DNA from: Psychroserpens sp. Hel_I_66 | Lineage (GTDB): Bacteria; Bacteroidota; Bacteroidia; Flavobacteriales; Flavobacteriaceae | Length of the DNA: 64,000 nt | Assembly: GCF_000799465.1 (NCBI RefSeq) | Contig: NZ_JUGU01000001.1 | Coordinates: forward strand, 2,170,001 to 2,234,000 | Direction of reading: 5' to 3' | Shown here: positions 50,537 to 60,717 of the stretch, piece after piece | Position numbering within the stretch: the stretch's first letter is position 1 | How the letters are laid out: the number at the start of each line of letters is the position of its first letter | Made by a program: the position numbers and the translations under genes | The notes under the pieces: generated by a model | What the model was told of the DNA's origin: nothing | The model's input: only the letters and a program-made list of their open reading frames with translations | The model's database searches: none

Positions 50537-51535
50537 TTATATTTTGTGTTGAATAAATGGGTAATCTTCTTGTTCGTAAACCGCATCGTACATGACGCTT
50601 TTTTCTGGATATGGCGATTCATCTGCAAATTTCTCACATTCGCTTACCAGTTTTTTAACACGCTTATCAATGTCTTTTAACTCATCTTCTGTAGCATATT
50701 TCTCTTCAAGAATTATATCTCTTACTTGAGTAATAGGATCTATTTTCTTGTATTCCTTAACCTCATCCTTGGTTCTGTAATGTTGAGCATCACTCATTGA
50801 GTGGCCTCTATAACGATACGTTTTAAGTTCTAAAAATGTTGGTCCATCTCCTCGTCTTGCTCTTGAGATTGCTTCATCAAAAGCTTCGGCAACTTTTACT
50901 GGGTTCATTCCATCTACTGGTCCGCATGGCATTTCATAACCCAATCCTAATTTCCAGATATCTGTGTGATTTGCTGTACGTTCTACAGACGTTCCCATCG
51001 CATAACCATTGTTCTCACAAACGAAAACTACAGGTAAATTCCATAGCATAGCTAAGTTGAAAGTTTCGTGTAAAGATCCTTGACGTGCTGCTCCATCTCC
51101 AAAACAACATATTGTTACCGCATCTTTGTCGTGGTATTTATCACCAAATGCAATTCCTGCTCCTAACGGGATTTGACCACCTACAATACCATGACCTCCA
51201 TAAAAACGATGTTCTTTAGAGAAAATGTGCATGGAACCACCAAGACCTTGTGAAGTACCTGTTGCTTTACCGTACAACTCTGCCATAACGCGTTTGGGAT
51301 CAACTCCCATGCCTATGGGCTGTACGTGATTTCTATAAGCAGTAATCATTTTATCTTTGGTCAAGTCCATAGCATGGAGTGCACCAGCTAAAACAGCTTC
51401 TTGACCATTATATAAGTGAAGAAATCCTCTTACCTTTTGTTGGATATATACTGCAGCTAATTTGTCTTCAAATTTTCTCCAGAATAACATGTCCTCATAC
51501 CATTTAAGGTAAACTTCTTTAGTGATTTTTTGCAT
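50537..51535 (-). CDS. pdhA: Pyruvate dehydrogenase E1 component subunit alpha
   Basis: The thiamine-diphosphate-binding half of the E1 heterotetramer, 332 aa. It shows KVRGFLHLYNGQEAVLAGAL, the GGHGIVGGQIPLGAGIAFG motif and the ThDP motif from GDGAARQGSLHETF to VCENNGYAMGT. The phosphorylation-loop-like YRYRGHSMSDAQHYRTKDE is also conserved. No beta-subunit gene is adjacent, so pdhB must lie elsewhere. Together with pdhC it forms a two-gene operon closed by a terminator. Confidence 0.96.
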   Translation of the reverse strand: MQKITKEVYLKWYEDMLFWRKFEDKLAAVYIQQKVRGFLHLYNGQEAVLAGALHAMDLTKDKMITAYRNHVQPIGMGVDPKRVMAELYGKATGTSQGLGGSMHIFSKEHRFYGGHGIVGGQIPLGAGIAFGDKYHDKDAVTICCFGDGAARQGSLHETFNLAMLWNLPVVFVCENNGYAMGTSVERTANHTDIWKLGLGYEMPCGPVDGMNPVKVAEAFDEAISRARRGDGPTFLELKTYRYRGHSMSDAQHYRTKDEVKEYKKIDPITQVRDIILEEKYATEDELKDIDKRVKKLVSECEKFADESPYPEKSVMYDAVYEQEDYPFIQHKI

Positions 51536-51599
51536 TTGATCTATTATTTATATCTAAAATAATTTTCTCGCCTCATAGTTTGTGAGCAACTAGTTCATG

Positions 51600-51611
51600 T
51601 TCCGAAGAAAA
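51600..51611 (-). repeat. Dispersed 12-mer, intergenic copy upstream of pdhA
   Basis: TTCCGAAGAAAA on the plus strand, in the gap between cdd and pdhA. It is the last exact copy before a 9.9-kb stretch (51612-61490) that has none. Confidence 0.95.
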
Positions 51612-51691
51612 AATCGAAACAGACGAATAACAAAAGTAACACTTTAGTTAGTAATGAAAAAACCCAAAATCGTTAATTTATTACGAAATCG

Positions 51692-52174
51692 TTATAGAAA
51701 ACTTTTATCGAATCCTAAAGGTAATAAATTAGCGAGAGAATTTGATTTTATAACTTTACCAAAGGTGCCCATAAAATAAATCTCTATAGAGGATTCTTGT
51801 TTGAACTCATACTCTGCTATAGATTGTCTACACGCTCCACATGGTGGAATTGGCGTTGTAGTAGATTGAGATTGTGAACCTGCTGTTAATGCCATTTTTA
51901 AAATTTTAGCATCTGGAAATTGCGCGCCTGCATAATAGATAGCTGTTCGTTCTGCACAAAGTCCTGAAGGATAAGATGCGTTTTCTTGATTATTACCGGT
52001 TATGACTTCACCATTATCTAATAAAATTGCAGCTCCAACCAAGAATTTTGAGTATGGAGCATAAGCTTTTAGTCTTATTTTTGAAGCCTCTTTCATTAAA
52101 TTGGCGACATCTTTAGGAAGTTCATTTAAATCTTCATAAACAGTAAAGGAGGATTCTATTTTTATGTCTTTCAT
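51692..52174 (-). CDS. cdd: Cytidine deaminase
   Basis: Deaminates cytidine and deoxycytidine to uridine forms in pyrimidine salvage. The 160-aa homotetrameric type is identified by the zinc and catalytic motifs CAERTAIYYA (Cys-Ala-Glu) and PPCGACRQSIAEY (two Cys), with NQENASYPSG before them. The ATG at 52174 is preferred over a TTG one codon upstream. It lies between porV and pdhA, separated from porV by a strong terminator. Confidence 0.95.
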   Translation of the reverse strand: MKDIKIESSFTVYEDLNELPKDVANLMKEASKIRLKAYAPYSKFLVGAAILLDNGEVITGNNQENASYPSGLCAERTAIYYAGAQFPDAKILKMALTAGSQSQSTTTPIPPCGACRQSIAEYEFKQESSIEIYFMGTFGKVIKSNSLANLLPLGFDKSFL

Positions 52175-52191
52175 CAAAAACGTATTTAGAC

Positions 52192-52226
52192 AAAAAAACT
52201 ATTGTTTTTTTAACAATAGTTTTTTT
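52192..52226. terminator. Terminator behind porV
   Basis: A long stem (AAAAAAACTATTGTT with AACAATAGTTTTTTT) and a 5-T loop lie 22 bp behind the porV stop. A and T runs on both sides allow function in either direction. Confidence 0.85.
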
Positions 52227-52248
52227 TTAAGTTGAAATATTTTATTTA

Positions 52249-53484
52249 CTAATACTCATCGTATTCTCCATCCCCAAAGTTAAATGTTAGAGAAAAACGC
52301 AATGTGTTTTCTAACGGACTTTGAATTTTAGATGCTGAAAACAAGTATGATAAATCAATATTTATTGTTGTGTATTTAAAACCAGCTCCAAGTGCAAAAA
52401 ACTTACGCGCACCCTTATCGTCACTTTCATTAAAATATCCTGCTCTAAAGGCAAATGAGTCTTGATATAAGTACTCTGCTCCCAATGCCCAAGTAAACTC
52501 TTTAAGTTCTTCACTAAATCCTCCCGGTGCATCTCCAAAAGATTGGAACACTCCAGATAAGAAATCTACATTATTATCTTGGCCTGCAGTGATAATTGTT
52601 GGTTCGCTCTCATCAATACTTGTAGTTGAAGCATCATCTGAAGTTTGCTCTCCATCTCCATTGGTGTCAACAAAACCGAATAATGGAGGTGTTGGCACTA
52701 AAAGTTTAGTCACCTCTGCAGTAACTGATAGTTTATTATATTCATCAAAAATGAAATCAAAACCACCACCTAATCTTAAATTTGTTGGAAGAAAGTTTTC
52801 TCTACCTCCATCATCGTACTTAATTTTTGGACCAAGATTTTGAATAGCAAACCCTAAACGAGTTCTACCATTAAAGCTATCATAAGCTTCTTCTTCACTT
52901 TGATAAAAACCAGAAATATCTACTCCAAAAGATCCTGCTGCAGTTGCATTTGCATCTACTGCCTGAATTCTTAAATCTGAACGTAAGTAACGTAAAGCAA
53001 CAGCCATAGAAAATTGATCTGCCAAACGAAGTGAATAAGATGCATCTACGGTAAATTCATTAGGTTTTTCAATTAAAGGTTCTGAAAATTCATCTGGACG
53101 AATTTCAATTTCACCTAAACCAAAGTATTTGAAACTCACCCCAAACGCACTTCTATCATCAATTCTATTGAAATAAGTTAAATATGCGATTGAAATATCG
53201 TTTACCAATTTACTGAGATAAGGTGTGTAACTTACCGCGATACCTGATTTTGCTTCAGAAAACGTGTATTTAGCTGCATTCCATTGTTGTGAATAGGCAT
53301 CTACCGATGTAGCAACTCCCATATCTCCCATTGCTGCAGACCTAGCATCTGGCGCAATTAGCATAAACGGAACTCCTGTAGTTATAACTGTAGATTGATT
53401 AGGAAATGTTATTACTTCTCCTTCTTGCGCGTATGTATAATGAATTGCAACAAGAAAAACTATGGCTAAAATGTAATTTTTCAT
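52249..53484 (-). CDS. porV: Type IX secretion outer-membrane protein PorV (LptO)
   Basis: An outer-membrane beta barrel that shuttles T9SS cargo from the translocon to the PorU attachment complex. ATG at 53484 starts the signal peptide MKNYILAIVFLVAIHYTYAQ. The start of the mature protein (TTGVPFMLIAPDARSAAMGD, MGVATSVDAYSQQWNAAKY) is highly typical of PorV. The strands end in a C-terminal aromatic-type strand (NTLRFSLTFNFGD). At 411 aa it is somewhat longer than the P. gingivalis form, with an acidic insert near 285 (DTNGDGEQTSDDASTTSIDE). It is placed directly after porU, as usual. Confidence 0.96.
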   Translation of the reverse strand: MKNYILAIVFLVAIHYTYAQEGEVITFPNQSTVITTGVPFMLIAPDARSAAMGDMGVATSVDAYSQQWNAAKYTFSEAKSGIAVSYTPYLSKLVNDISIAYLTYFNRIDDRSAFGVSFKYFGLGEIEIRPDEFSEPLIEKPNEFTVDASYSLRLADQFSMAVALRYLRSDLRIQAVDANATAAGSFGVDISGFYQSEEEAYDSFNGRTRLGFAIQNLGPKIKYDDGGRENFLPTNLRLGGGFDFIFDEYNKLSVTAEVTKLLVPTPPLFGFVDTNGDGEQTSDDASTTSIDESEPTIITAGQDNNVDFLSGVFQSFGDAPGGFSEELKEFTWALGAEYLYQDSFAFRAGYFNESDDKGARKFFALGAGFKYTTINIDLSYLFSASKIQSPLENTLRFSLTFNFGDGEYDEY

Positions 53485-53549
53485 ATGTGAATTTAAGTTC
53501 ATATTAAGGTATTGCTACTAATAATATATGTAGCAAATATAATTTATTA

Positions 53550-56500
53550 TTATAGTATGACAAGTTTTTCGATTTTTTCGACTTGTTTATTTAAACGGTT
53601 AGATCGTACTTTTAGTTTATATACGTACACTCCTTTTCCAATTTTATCACCAAAATCATCTCTTCCATCCCAAACTATATCTTTCGACAGGGAACTTGTC
53701 ACTTTACCACCTCCATTGGTTTGACCATTTAGCGTGCGAACCAATTTACCTGATACTGTAAAGATTTGTACTGAAACGTCTAAAACATCTGAACTATTGT
53801 GATTGAACCAAAATTCAGTATAATCAATAAATGGATTGGGATAGTTTAAAACGTTTGTAATCACTAATTCTTCATCTTTATCCCTTACATTAAATTCTAT
53901 TTGAGATGTTGAAGCATTATTATAAACATCCCAAGCTTTTAGAGTTAAAGTATGTAATCCTGGTTCAAGATCTCTAAACGGGAAGCTTAATTTACCATTA
54001 GTAAAATCGTCAACATTGGCTTGATAATAATCATTTAAGATAAATGGATTGGTTTCATCACCATCGATGATTGCTGTGATATCATGACCAATTCCGCTTG
54101 CGGTATTGATTCCATTATCATCTTGAAGGTTTGCAATTAGTGTAGGTTGCTCATTTGTTATACCGCCAGAAACAAAGTTTTCGTCATTAAAAAATAAATT
54201 GATGACAGGTCCAATATTGTCTTCTTCTGCATTTTCATTTATTCCTCCTACTTGAATATTAAAACTGTAACCCGATTTGTCGTCTAAAATATTATCTTGT
54301 TTAGAATAAAAACCAACTTTACCCTCACCCACAGGAATACCAATATCTCGAGGCACAACAAACTGAAAATCGAATTTTCCATTAGTTGCTGTAGCTTGAC
54401 CTTTGAAAATTGTTTCTCCTTGTGTTGTAAAATCCATTAATATAAGTTCCCCACTACTAGTTGTACCATCATTGCCCAACGTTTCTCTATCAATTTTTTT
54501 ATCAAATACTGTTGCGGTAACGATCCCATTATAGTTAGACAGAAAGTTTCCTGAGGTATCATAAACTTCTCCAGACATTTTTACACGATCTAAAGCTTTG
54601 AGTGGCTCAGTTTGATCTGCTAATGCCACATCGTTAATTGCGGTTAATCTTACTTCTGGTTTTGCGATTGAAAGTTTCATTGCTGGATCACCAATAAAAA
54701 ATACTAGAGATTTTTGATTGATCCCAACAATAGAAGGATCATTTTTTGTTAGCCTTAAGGCTTCTGCCATTGAAGGATAATCATTTGAACCAAAATTAAA
54801 TAAGTAGGTATCCAATTTTTTATTAAAAGACACACCAACGGTAACAAAAATCTGTCTTGTAGTTGTTATCAAAGCTATGGCTCCTCCTTCAGTATTCCAA
54901 TAGGTGAATTCTCCTGCTGTAATGCGCTGTGGGTTGTCAAACTTTGTAAACTCACAGGTTACTGTAATAAAGAGGTTAAACTTACAAATGTTTCTAATTT
55001 CTTGGGCATCTACTTTGGTGAAAATTCGTTCTCCTGCCAACCCATCTTCACCTCCATGACCAAAATAATTTACTACAAGTGCTCCTACTTCAATTGCATT
55101 TTTTATTGCATCATTTACCGCAGGATATCGCTCACCACTCGCAGTTGACTGTTGTTGATAAGAATCTGAATGAATCTTAGTAACATTAATAAAAGGTTTT
55201 TCTTGGGTTAACTCATCAGCTATTTCATCGGTAGTGGATTCTAAGATTATTTCCCAATCTAAATTTACATCATCAGAAATCATAACTACGTTATTTCTCC
55301 AACTCCCAAATGCTTCTTCACCATAATAACCTTCTATTTTATCAACTAGTTCTTTAGCTTGTTGTGGAGATCCTGCTAATATTCTACCAACTGCAATATC
55401 CAGACGCTCTTCTTCTTCCATTTCTCCTTCATTTTCATCCATCATTCCGTAGAAATCATCTGAAATAAATGAATTTACAAGACTGAAACTTTCTGCGGAA
55501 TTCCATGTTGGAACAATATTGGTGTTATTTGGAACCCTGTCCTTATAATCATAAGATGCATCACCAAATAGACATAAATACTTTAAACGCTTACTAGGCT
55601 CACTTGCATTACGATATACATACTGAACCATATTTCTTATGGCAGCGACATCCTGTTTACCAGAACTAAACTCTGTATAAATTTCATTAAGCGTAACAAT
55701 TTTTATATTTAGATTATATTGATCCCTATTAATTTGAGCTAATCTTTGTGCTTGGTTGACATAATTATTATTTGCTATTATAATGTAATCTAGATCCTGG
55801 AATTCTCCTTGTTCATTTAAAAATATAGTTCCCTTTATATTTTGATTACTAACACTTGAATTGGAGTCTCTTGAGGGTTGAAATAAATCGAGATTAGTTA
55901 CGGTGACGTACTTTTTTGCTATTCCTGCAATATCTTTGTAATTAATTGTAGAATTTTGATCGCTATTTAAAACTGCTTTGACATTGTACTTATCTGTAAT
56001 ATCCCAAACCTCTTGAACATTCGATGTATTATTAAGTGAGTATTCAACAACGCCTGAACTTAACGCGACATCCTTATTTTTAAATACAAATTGATTTCCT
56101 TCAAATATTAATTGTCTTGTTGCCTCTATTGAAATGTAATCTAAATAACCTTGAGTAGAAGGGTTGCCATTATTATTATAAATTAACTTAACTGCTACTT
56201 CTGAAGAAGAAATTGTGACGTCATTAACTACTGAACTTCCAAATGCTAAAGTGGGATCGTCAACTGGTGAGAAATTCATTGTTCCCTCTAGATTACCATT
56301 AACAACAACTTGCATATTACTTGATGTTGTTTCACTTACTCCTGCTGCAAGTACTCTTACCTTAGCAGGCACTGTAGATATTATATTTGGAAAGCTGAAA
56401 TTAAAAGTTTGTTCATTTTCTACATCAAAGCGTTCACCAAACCAACGTCTCCCAATTTTGCCTAAATTATTTTCATCCACTTCATGAAATTGATAATCCT

Positions 56501-57395
56501 GAAATGTATCAATTGATAAATTAGGTTCGTCTTCTGGTTGGTTTAATAACTGTATGCGTTTACCGAAATTACCCTGAGTAGTGATATAGTAATACGACTT
56601 ATTAGAGTATAAATTTATATTAGTGTCACTTTCTTGGTTGTATTCAGTAGGTCCTTCAGCATAAAACAATATATAATCATTATCATTGAACACGCCATCT
56701 TCTTCTCCCACAAACCTTATTGCATTTTGCTGCAAATCTATTGGAGCGGGCTCGCTATTTGACAAAGGAAGCATTGCGCCTCCATTACCATAAACTTTAA
56801 TAGTTCTTGGATCTACATTTGTATTGACACCCAAAGAGTTCAAAAAACTTTTATTTAATATGAATACTCCAGATTTTTCAACATAAAATTTATGCCATTG
56901 CCCAGAACTCAGAACAGAGTTAACTATGTCTTGAGTATCTTGAGCTGACCTATTGAAGTTTCCTCCAAGTTGGTAATTCACAGTAAATGCAGTGATTTTT
57001 TTATAAACTCCCCTATCGTTTATTATTGGAGTAATCTCTAGATAGGCAGATATATTTTCTCTTTCAATCGCGTTCTTTAGTTTGATTTGAGGTGAATTAG
57101 GAATTGTTGTAACGGATAAATCTTTTAATTCTGAAACACTTACAGTCTCGTATGATACTTGTAGTAATTCTATTGAATTCTCATCTATTTGTGAAGACAC
57201 TTCCCATTGTGAAAAAAAAGTAATTCCTTTTTTAGAACTATAACCAAAATGGCTTTTATCAAAACTAGGTACTTCAATTGTTGAGTTAGCTGTTTCTAAA
57301 ACTGTGTAGCCATTCCAGTTGATGGTGAATTGCCTTTGTTGACTATAAACAAGTAATGAAATAAATAAAAATGGTAATAGTATGTATTTTTTCAT
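53550..57395 (-). CDS. porU: Type IX secretion C-terminal signal peptidase PorU
   Basis: A 1281-aa surface cysteine protease of the gingipain (C25) family that removes the C-terminal signal of T9SS cargo and transfers it to a lipid anchor. Signal peptide about 1-19 (LLVYSQ). The catalytic region at about 560-920 has CLFGDASYDYKDR, VNYFGHGGEDGLAGE (His) and FITVTCEFTKFDNPQ (Cys). The C-terminal part carries Ig-like domains and itself ends with a sorting-like domain (NYPNPFIDYTEFWFNH, TVSGKLVRTLNG, DDFGDKIGKGVYVYKLKV). Length and order next to porV are as expected. Confidence 0.96.
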   Translation of the reverse strand: MKKYILLPFLFISLLVYSQQRQFTINWNGYTVLETANSTIEVPSFDKSHFGYSSKKGITFFSQWEVSSQIDENSIELLQVSYETVSVSELKDLSVTTIPNSPQIKLKNAIERENISAYLEITPIINDRGVYKKITAFTVNYQLGGNFNRSAQDTQDIVNSVLSSGQWHKFYVEKSGVFILNKSFLNSLGVNTNVDPRTIKVYGNGGAMLPLSNSEPAPIDLQQNAIRFVGEEDGVFNDNDYILFYAEGPTEYNQESDTNINLYSNKSYYYITTQGNFGKRIQLLNQPEDEPNLSIDTFQDYQFHEVDENNLGKIGRRWFGERFDVENEQTFNFSFPNIISTVPAKVRVLAAGVSETTSSNMQVVVNGNLEGTMNFSPVDDPTLAFGSSVVNDVTISSSEVAVKLIYNNNGNPSTQGYLDYISIEATRQLIFEGNQFVFKNKDVALSSGVVEYSLNNTSNVQEVWDITDKYNVKAVLNSDQNSTINYKDIAGIAKKYVTVTNLDLFQPSRDSNSSVSNQNIKGTIFLNEQGEFQDLDYIIIANNNYVNQAQRLAQINRDQYNLNIKIVTLNEIYTEFSSGKQDVAAIRNMVQYVYRNASEPSKRLKYLCLFGDASYDYKDRVPNNTNIVPTWNSAESFSLVNSFISDDFYGMMDENEGEMEEEERLDIAVGRILAGSPQQAKELVDKIEGYYGEEAFGSWRNNVVMISDDVNLDWEIILESTTDEIADELTQEKPFINVTKIHSDSYQQQSTASGERYPAVNDAIKNAIEVGALVVNYFGHGGEDGLAGERIFTKVDAQEIRNICKFNLFITVTCEFTKFDNPQRITAGEFTYWNTEGGAIALITTTRQIFVTVGVSFNKKLDTYLFNFGSNDYPSMAEALRLTKNDPSIVGINQKSLVFFIGDPAMKLSIAKPEVRLTAINDVALADQTEPLKALDRVKMSGEVYDTSGNFLSNYNGIVTATVFDKKIDRETLGNDGTTSSGELILMDFTTQGETIFKGQATATNGKFDFQFVVPRDIGIPVGEGKVGFYSKQDNILDDKSGYSFNIQVGGINENAEEDNIGPVINLFFNDENFVSGGITNEQPTLIANLQDDNGINTASGIGHDITAIIDGDETNPFILNDYYQANVDDFTNGKLSFPFRDLEPGLHTLTLKAWDVYNNASTSQIEFNVRDKDEELVITNVLNYPNPFIDYTEFWFNHNSSDVLDVSVQIFTVSGKLVRTLNGQTNGGGKVTSSLSKDIVWDGRDDFGDKIGKGVYVYKLKVRSNRLNKQVEKIEKLVIL

Positions 57396-57447
57396 AGTTA
57401 AATAACGTCTAATGAGTCATGATATTACTTAGTCTAATTTTTTTATT

Positions 57448-57455
57448 CAAAATTA
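57448..57455 (-). promoter_or_regulatory. Candidate -7 promoter box of porU
   Basis: On the minus strand this reads TAATTTTG, an exact TAnnTTTG match 52 bp before the porU ATG. No clear -33 element is seen. Confidence 0.35.
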
Positions 57456-57645
57456 CAACAATAATTAATTTATTCATTCGTTATTAAAGACGAAATACAT
57501 CGATTAAACGACTAAAAGTCCGTTATGGTGTATAAAAAAAGGGATGAAATGCAGTTTTTTTTGAATGATTTTATTAAAAAGTATTGTAAGTTTACCTTTA
57601 ATTACTATATTGCGTCTCTAAAATTAATTTAGCTTACTTAAAAGT

Positions 57646-59325
57646 ATGGATATGAAAAACGTCTTAAATCTAAGGATACTATTAGCCCTAGTGATATCTT
57701 TAACAATTGTTAGCTGTAGTAGAAACTCTTCTAAAAACACATCAAGAGCTACAGGATGGAAAATCAACGATAAGAATGGTGGTTTTCAATATAATGATAA
57801 ATTCCAAGAGCAAGAAACTGCTCCAGGGTTAGTATTTGTAGAAGGAGGAACTTTTACAATGGGTAAAGTACAGGATGATGTTATGCATGATTGGAACAAC
57901 TCGCCTAACCAACAACACATTCAATCATTTTATATTGATGAAAGCGAAGTAACCAATCTTATGTACTTACAATATTTAGATTGGTTAAAAAGCGTTTATC
58001 CGCCAGAAGAAGAAAACTTTAGACTAATTTATGAAGGAGCATTACCTGACACCTTAGTATGGAGAAACCGTTTAGGCTATGCAGAGATGATGACCGAAAA
58101 TTATTTACGTCATCCAGGTTATGGTGAATATCCTGTTGTCGGTGTTAGTTGGATTCAAGCAGTTGAATTTGCTAGCTGGAGAACAGATCGCTACAATGAA
58201 TTAAACTTAGAAGGTGCTGGATATATTGAGAGAGATGCAAAACTATCTGCGTCTGCAGAGAGCAACTTTAATACAGATACATATATCAACGCTCCTACAC
58301 TTACTTATGGAGGAAATGACTCAATCATTAATCCAGACAAATCGAGACGTAGAGTACAAACTACAGCAGCAGGTGATACAATCAACCAATATGCAAAAAG
58401 AGAATCTGGTTTAATTTCTCCAGATTATAGACTTCCTACCGAAGCAGAATGGGAATATGCAGCTTTAGGTATGAGTGAATTGAGAAGCTTTAACGTATAT
58501 AGAGGTCGTAAAAAATACCCATGGGACGGGCAATACACACGTTCTGGAAAAAGAAAGACTAGAGGTGATCAATTAGCAAACTTCAAGCAAGGTAAAGGAG
58601 ATTATGGCGGTATCGCTGGATGGTCTGACGACGGAGCAGATATTACTGCAGAGGTTATGTCATACGAGCCTAACGATTATGGAATTTATGATATGGCTGG
58701 TAATGTTGCAGAATGGGTTTATGATGTTTATAGACCAATAGTCGATGATGAGTTCAATGATTTCAACTATGTAAGAGGAAACGTATACTATAAAAACTCA
58801 ATAAACGAAGATGGTACTGTTAAAGTAATTACTCCAGATGAAATTGTTTATGATACTTTAAGTAACGGTAGAATCGTAGCAAGAAATTTACCAGGAGAAA
58901 TTTTACAAGTTGGTGTTGACGAAAACGAAACATACTTAAGGACTAACTTTGATAAAAGCGACAATAGAAACTTTAGAGATGGTGACGCTAGATCCTCACG
59001 TATGTATGCAGATAATTTTGAAGATGAAGATGATGGAGATAGCAACAACGAGACACGTAAAATGTATAACTCACCAAAACATAACGTTGAGAGAGATTCT
59101 TTAGGAAATTTAATTAAGAAATATGATACTTCTAACCAAAGAACATCTCTAATTAATGATGAAGTTAGAGTGTACAAAGGAGGTTCATGGAGAGATAGAG
59201 CTTATTGGATTGATCCAGCACAGCGTAGATACTTCCCACAAGATATGGCAACAGATTACATTGGGTTTAGATGCGCAATGTCAAGAGTTGGCTCTAAATC
59301 GCAAGATAAAAAGAAAAGAAACTAG
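57646..59325 (+). CDS. gldJ: Gliding motility lipoprotein GldJ
   Basis: A 559-aa lipoprotein needed for gliding and for stability of the T9SS motor component GldK in Flavobacterium. The lipobox is LTIVSC (Cys25 or so) after MDMKNVLNLRILLALVISLT. The protein carries a formylglycine-generating-enzyme-like sulfatase-modifying fold: VEGGTFTMGKVQDD, SEVTNLMYLQYLDWL, YRLPTEAEWEYAALG, YDMAGNVAEWVYDVY and GGSWRDRAYWIDPAQRRYF. It is divergent from porU across a 250-bp gap, a conserved neighbourhood. It ends at a terminator. Confidence 0.96.
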   Translation: MDMKNVLNLRILLALVISLTIVSCSRNSSKNTSRATGWKINDKNGGFQYNDKFQEQETAPGLVFVEGGTFTMGKVQDDVMHDWNNSPNQQHIQSFYIDESEVTNLMYLQYLDWLKSVYPPEEENFRLIYEGALPDTLVWRNRLGYAEMMTENYLRHPGYGEYPVVGVSWIQAVEFASWRTDRYNELNLEGAGYIERDAKLSASAESNFNTDTYINAPTLTYGGNDSIINPDKSRRRVQTTAAGDTINQYAKRESGLISPDYRLPTEAEWEYAALGMSELRSFNVYRGRKKYPWDGQYTRSGKRKTRGDQLANFKQGKGDYGGIAGWSDDGADITAEVMSYEPNDYGIYDMAGNVAEWVYDVYRPIVDDEFNDFNYVRGNVYYKNSINEDGTVKVITPDEIVYDTLSNGRIVARNLPGEILQVGVDENETYLRTNFDKSDNRNFRDGDARSSRMYADNFEDEDDGDSNNETRKMYNSPKHNVERDSLGNLIKKYDTSNQRTSLINDEVRVYKGGSWRDRAYWIDPAQRRYFPQDMATDYIGFRCAMSRVGSKSQDKKKRN

Positions 59326-59349
59326 AATATTTCTTTTAAATATGCAAAG

Positions 59350-59377
59350 GTCCTAATCATTTGATTAGGACTTTTTT
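59350..59377 (+). terminator. Rho-independent terminator of gldJ
   Basis: A 10-bp inverted repeat (GTCCTAATCA with TGATTAGGAC) is followed by six T residues, 25 bp behind the gldJ stop and 14 bp before murF. Confidence 0.88.
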
Positions 59378-59391
59378 ATTACATTTATTTT

Positions 59392-60657
59392 ATGACTACA
59401 GAAAACTTATATAAGCATTTTCTTAATTCTGAAGGGATATGCACAGACACTAGGAAAATATCAAAAAACTGTATGTTTTTTGCATTAAAAGGAGATAATT
59501 TTAACGGTAACAAATTTGCAGAAGAAGCCCTAAAAAAAGGAGCTTTATATGTTGTTATTGACGAAGAATCCTATAAAATCAATAATAGGTTTATTTTCGT
59601 TGAAAATGTACTAGAAACACTGCAGGATCTGGCGACCTATCATCGTAAACAATTAAATCTACCAATTATATCTCTTACTGGTAGTAATGGTAAAACCACA
59701 ACAAAGGAATTAATCAATGCTGTTCTCTCAAAAAAACACAAAACAACCGCAACAAAGGGGAATTTAAACAACCATATTGGTGTACCAATTACTCTGTTAG
59801 AAATGAGTAAAGAAACTGAAATTGGTATTGTAGAAATGGGTGCCAACCATCAAAAAGAAATAGAGATGCTTTGTAATATCGCACTTCCAGACTATGGATT
59901 AATTACAAATTTCGGAAAAGCACATCTTGAAGGTTTTGGGAGCGTAGAGGGAGTGATTAAAGGGAAGTCAGAATTATATGATCACCTAAGGTCAAATAGT
60001 AAAGTGGTTTTCGTTAATGAAAATGATGAAACACAAAGAAAACAAGTTGGAGATTATAATCATGTAATACTATTTGGAACACAAACTGAGCTCCAAGAAA
60101 CACAACCTTACATATCATTAAGTTATAAAAACCAAAAGCTCCAAACACATCTCACAGGAACATATAATTACAATAATGTAGCTGTCGCGATTGCAATTGG
60201 AGAATATTTTAAAATCCCAACACAAGACATAATTGATGCCATAGAGAATTATGTCCCAAATAACAATCGTTCACAAATAGTTGAAAAAAGCGGAAATCAA
60301 ATTATTTTAGATGCCTATAATGCCAATCCAAGTAGTATGATGGCTGCATTGAAAAATTTTGATCAGCTCATAAATTCAAATAAAGTAATTATTTTAGGTG
60401 ATATGTTTGAACTTGGCAAAGATGCAAAAATAGAACATCAGCAAATTGCAGATTTTATATCCAATATAGATTTAGAATGTAAAATCCTTATAGGTGAAAA
60501 CTTTTACAGCACTACCATAAAATACGATACAATATCTTATTTTAAAAGCTTTGAGGATTTTAAAAATAACTTCGGAAATTTCAAATTCAACAACCATATG
60601 ATTTTGATCAAAGGCTCAAGAGGTATGGCTTTAGAGAGAGTTTTAGATTTTTTATAA
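59392..60657 (+). CDS. murF: UDP-MurNAc-tripeptide--D-Ala-D-Ala ligase
   Basis: Adds D-alanyl-D-alanine to the UDP-muramyl tripeptide in the last cytoplasmic step of wall precursor synthesis. The 421-aa ligase has the expected three domains. The N-terminal region includes CTDTRKISKNCMFFALKGDN; the ATP loop is ISLTGSNGKTTTKELINAVL; VEMGANHQKEIEMLCNIALP and LDAYNANPSSMMAALKNF follow. It stands apart from the dcw cluster, next to gldJ, an arrangement common in Flavobacteriia. Confidence 0.96.
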   Translation: MTTENLYKHFLNSEGICTDTRKISKNCMFFALKGDNFNGNKFAEEALKKGALYVVIDEESYKINNRFIFVENVLETLQDLATYHRKQLNLPIISLTGSNGKTTTKELINAVLSKKHKTTATKGNLNNHIGVPITLLEMSKETEIGIVEMGANHQKEIEMLCNIALPDYGLITNFGKAHLEGFGSVEGVIKGKSELYDHLRSNSKVVFVNENDETQRKQVGDYNHVILFGTQTELQETQPYISLSYKNQKLQTHLTGTYNYNNVAVAIAIGEYFKIPTQDIIDAIENYVPNNNRSQIVEKSGNQIILDAYNANPSSMMAALKNFDQLINSNKVIILGDMFELGKDAKIEHQQIADFISNIDLECKILIGENFYSTTIKYDTISYFKSFEDFKNNFGNFKFNNHMILIKGSRGMALERVLDFL

Positions 60658-60684
60658 CTACAAATCAATCTAAATTGAAAGCAA

Positions 60685-60715
60685 AAAAAAATCTACATAA
60701 ATTGTAGATTTTTTT
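60685..60715. terminator. Terminator shared by murF and the tRNA pair
   Basis: The stem AAAAAAATCTACA with TGTAGATTTTTTT and a 5-base loop lie between the murF stop (plus) and the 3' end of the first tRNA (minus). It can serve both. Confidence 0.85.
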
Positions 60716-60717
60716 GT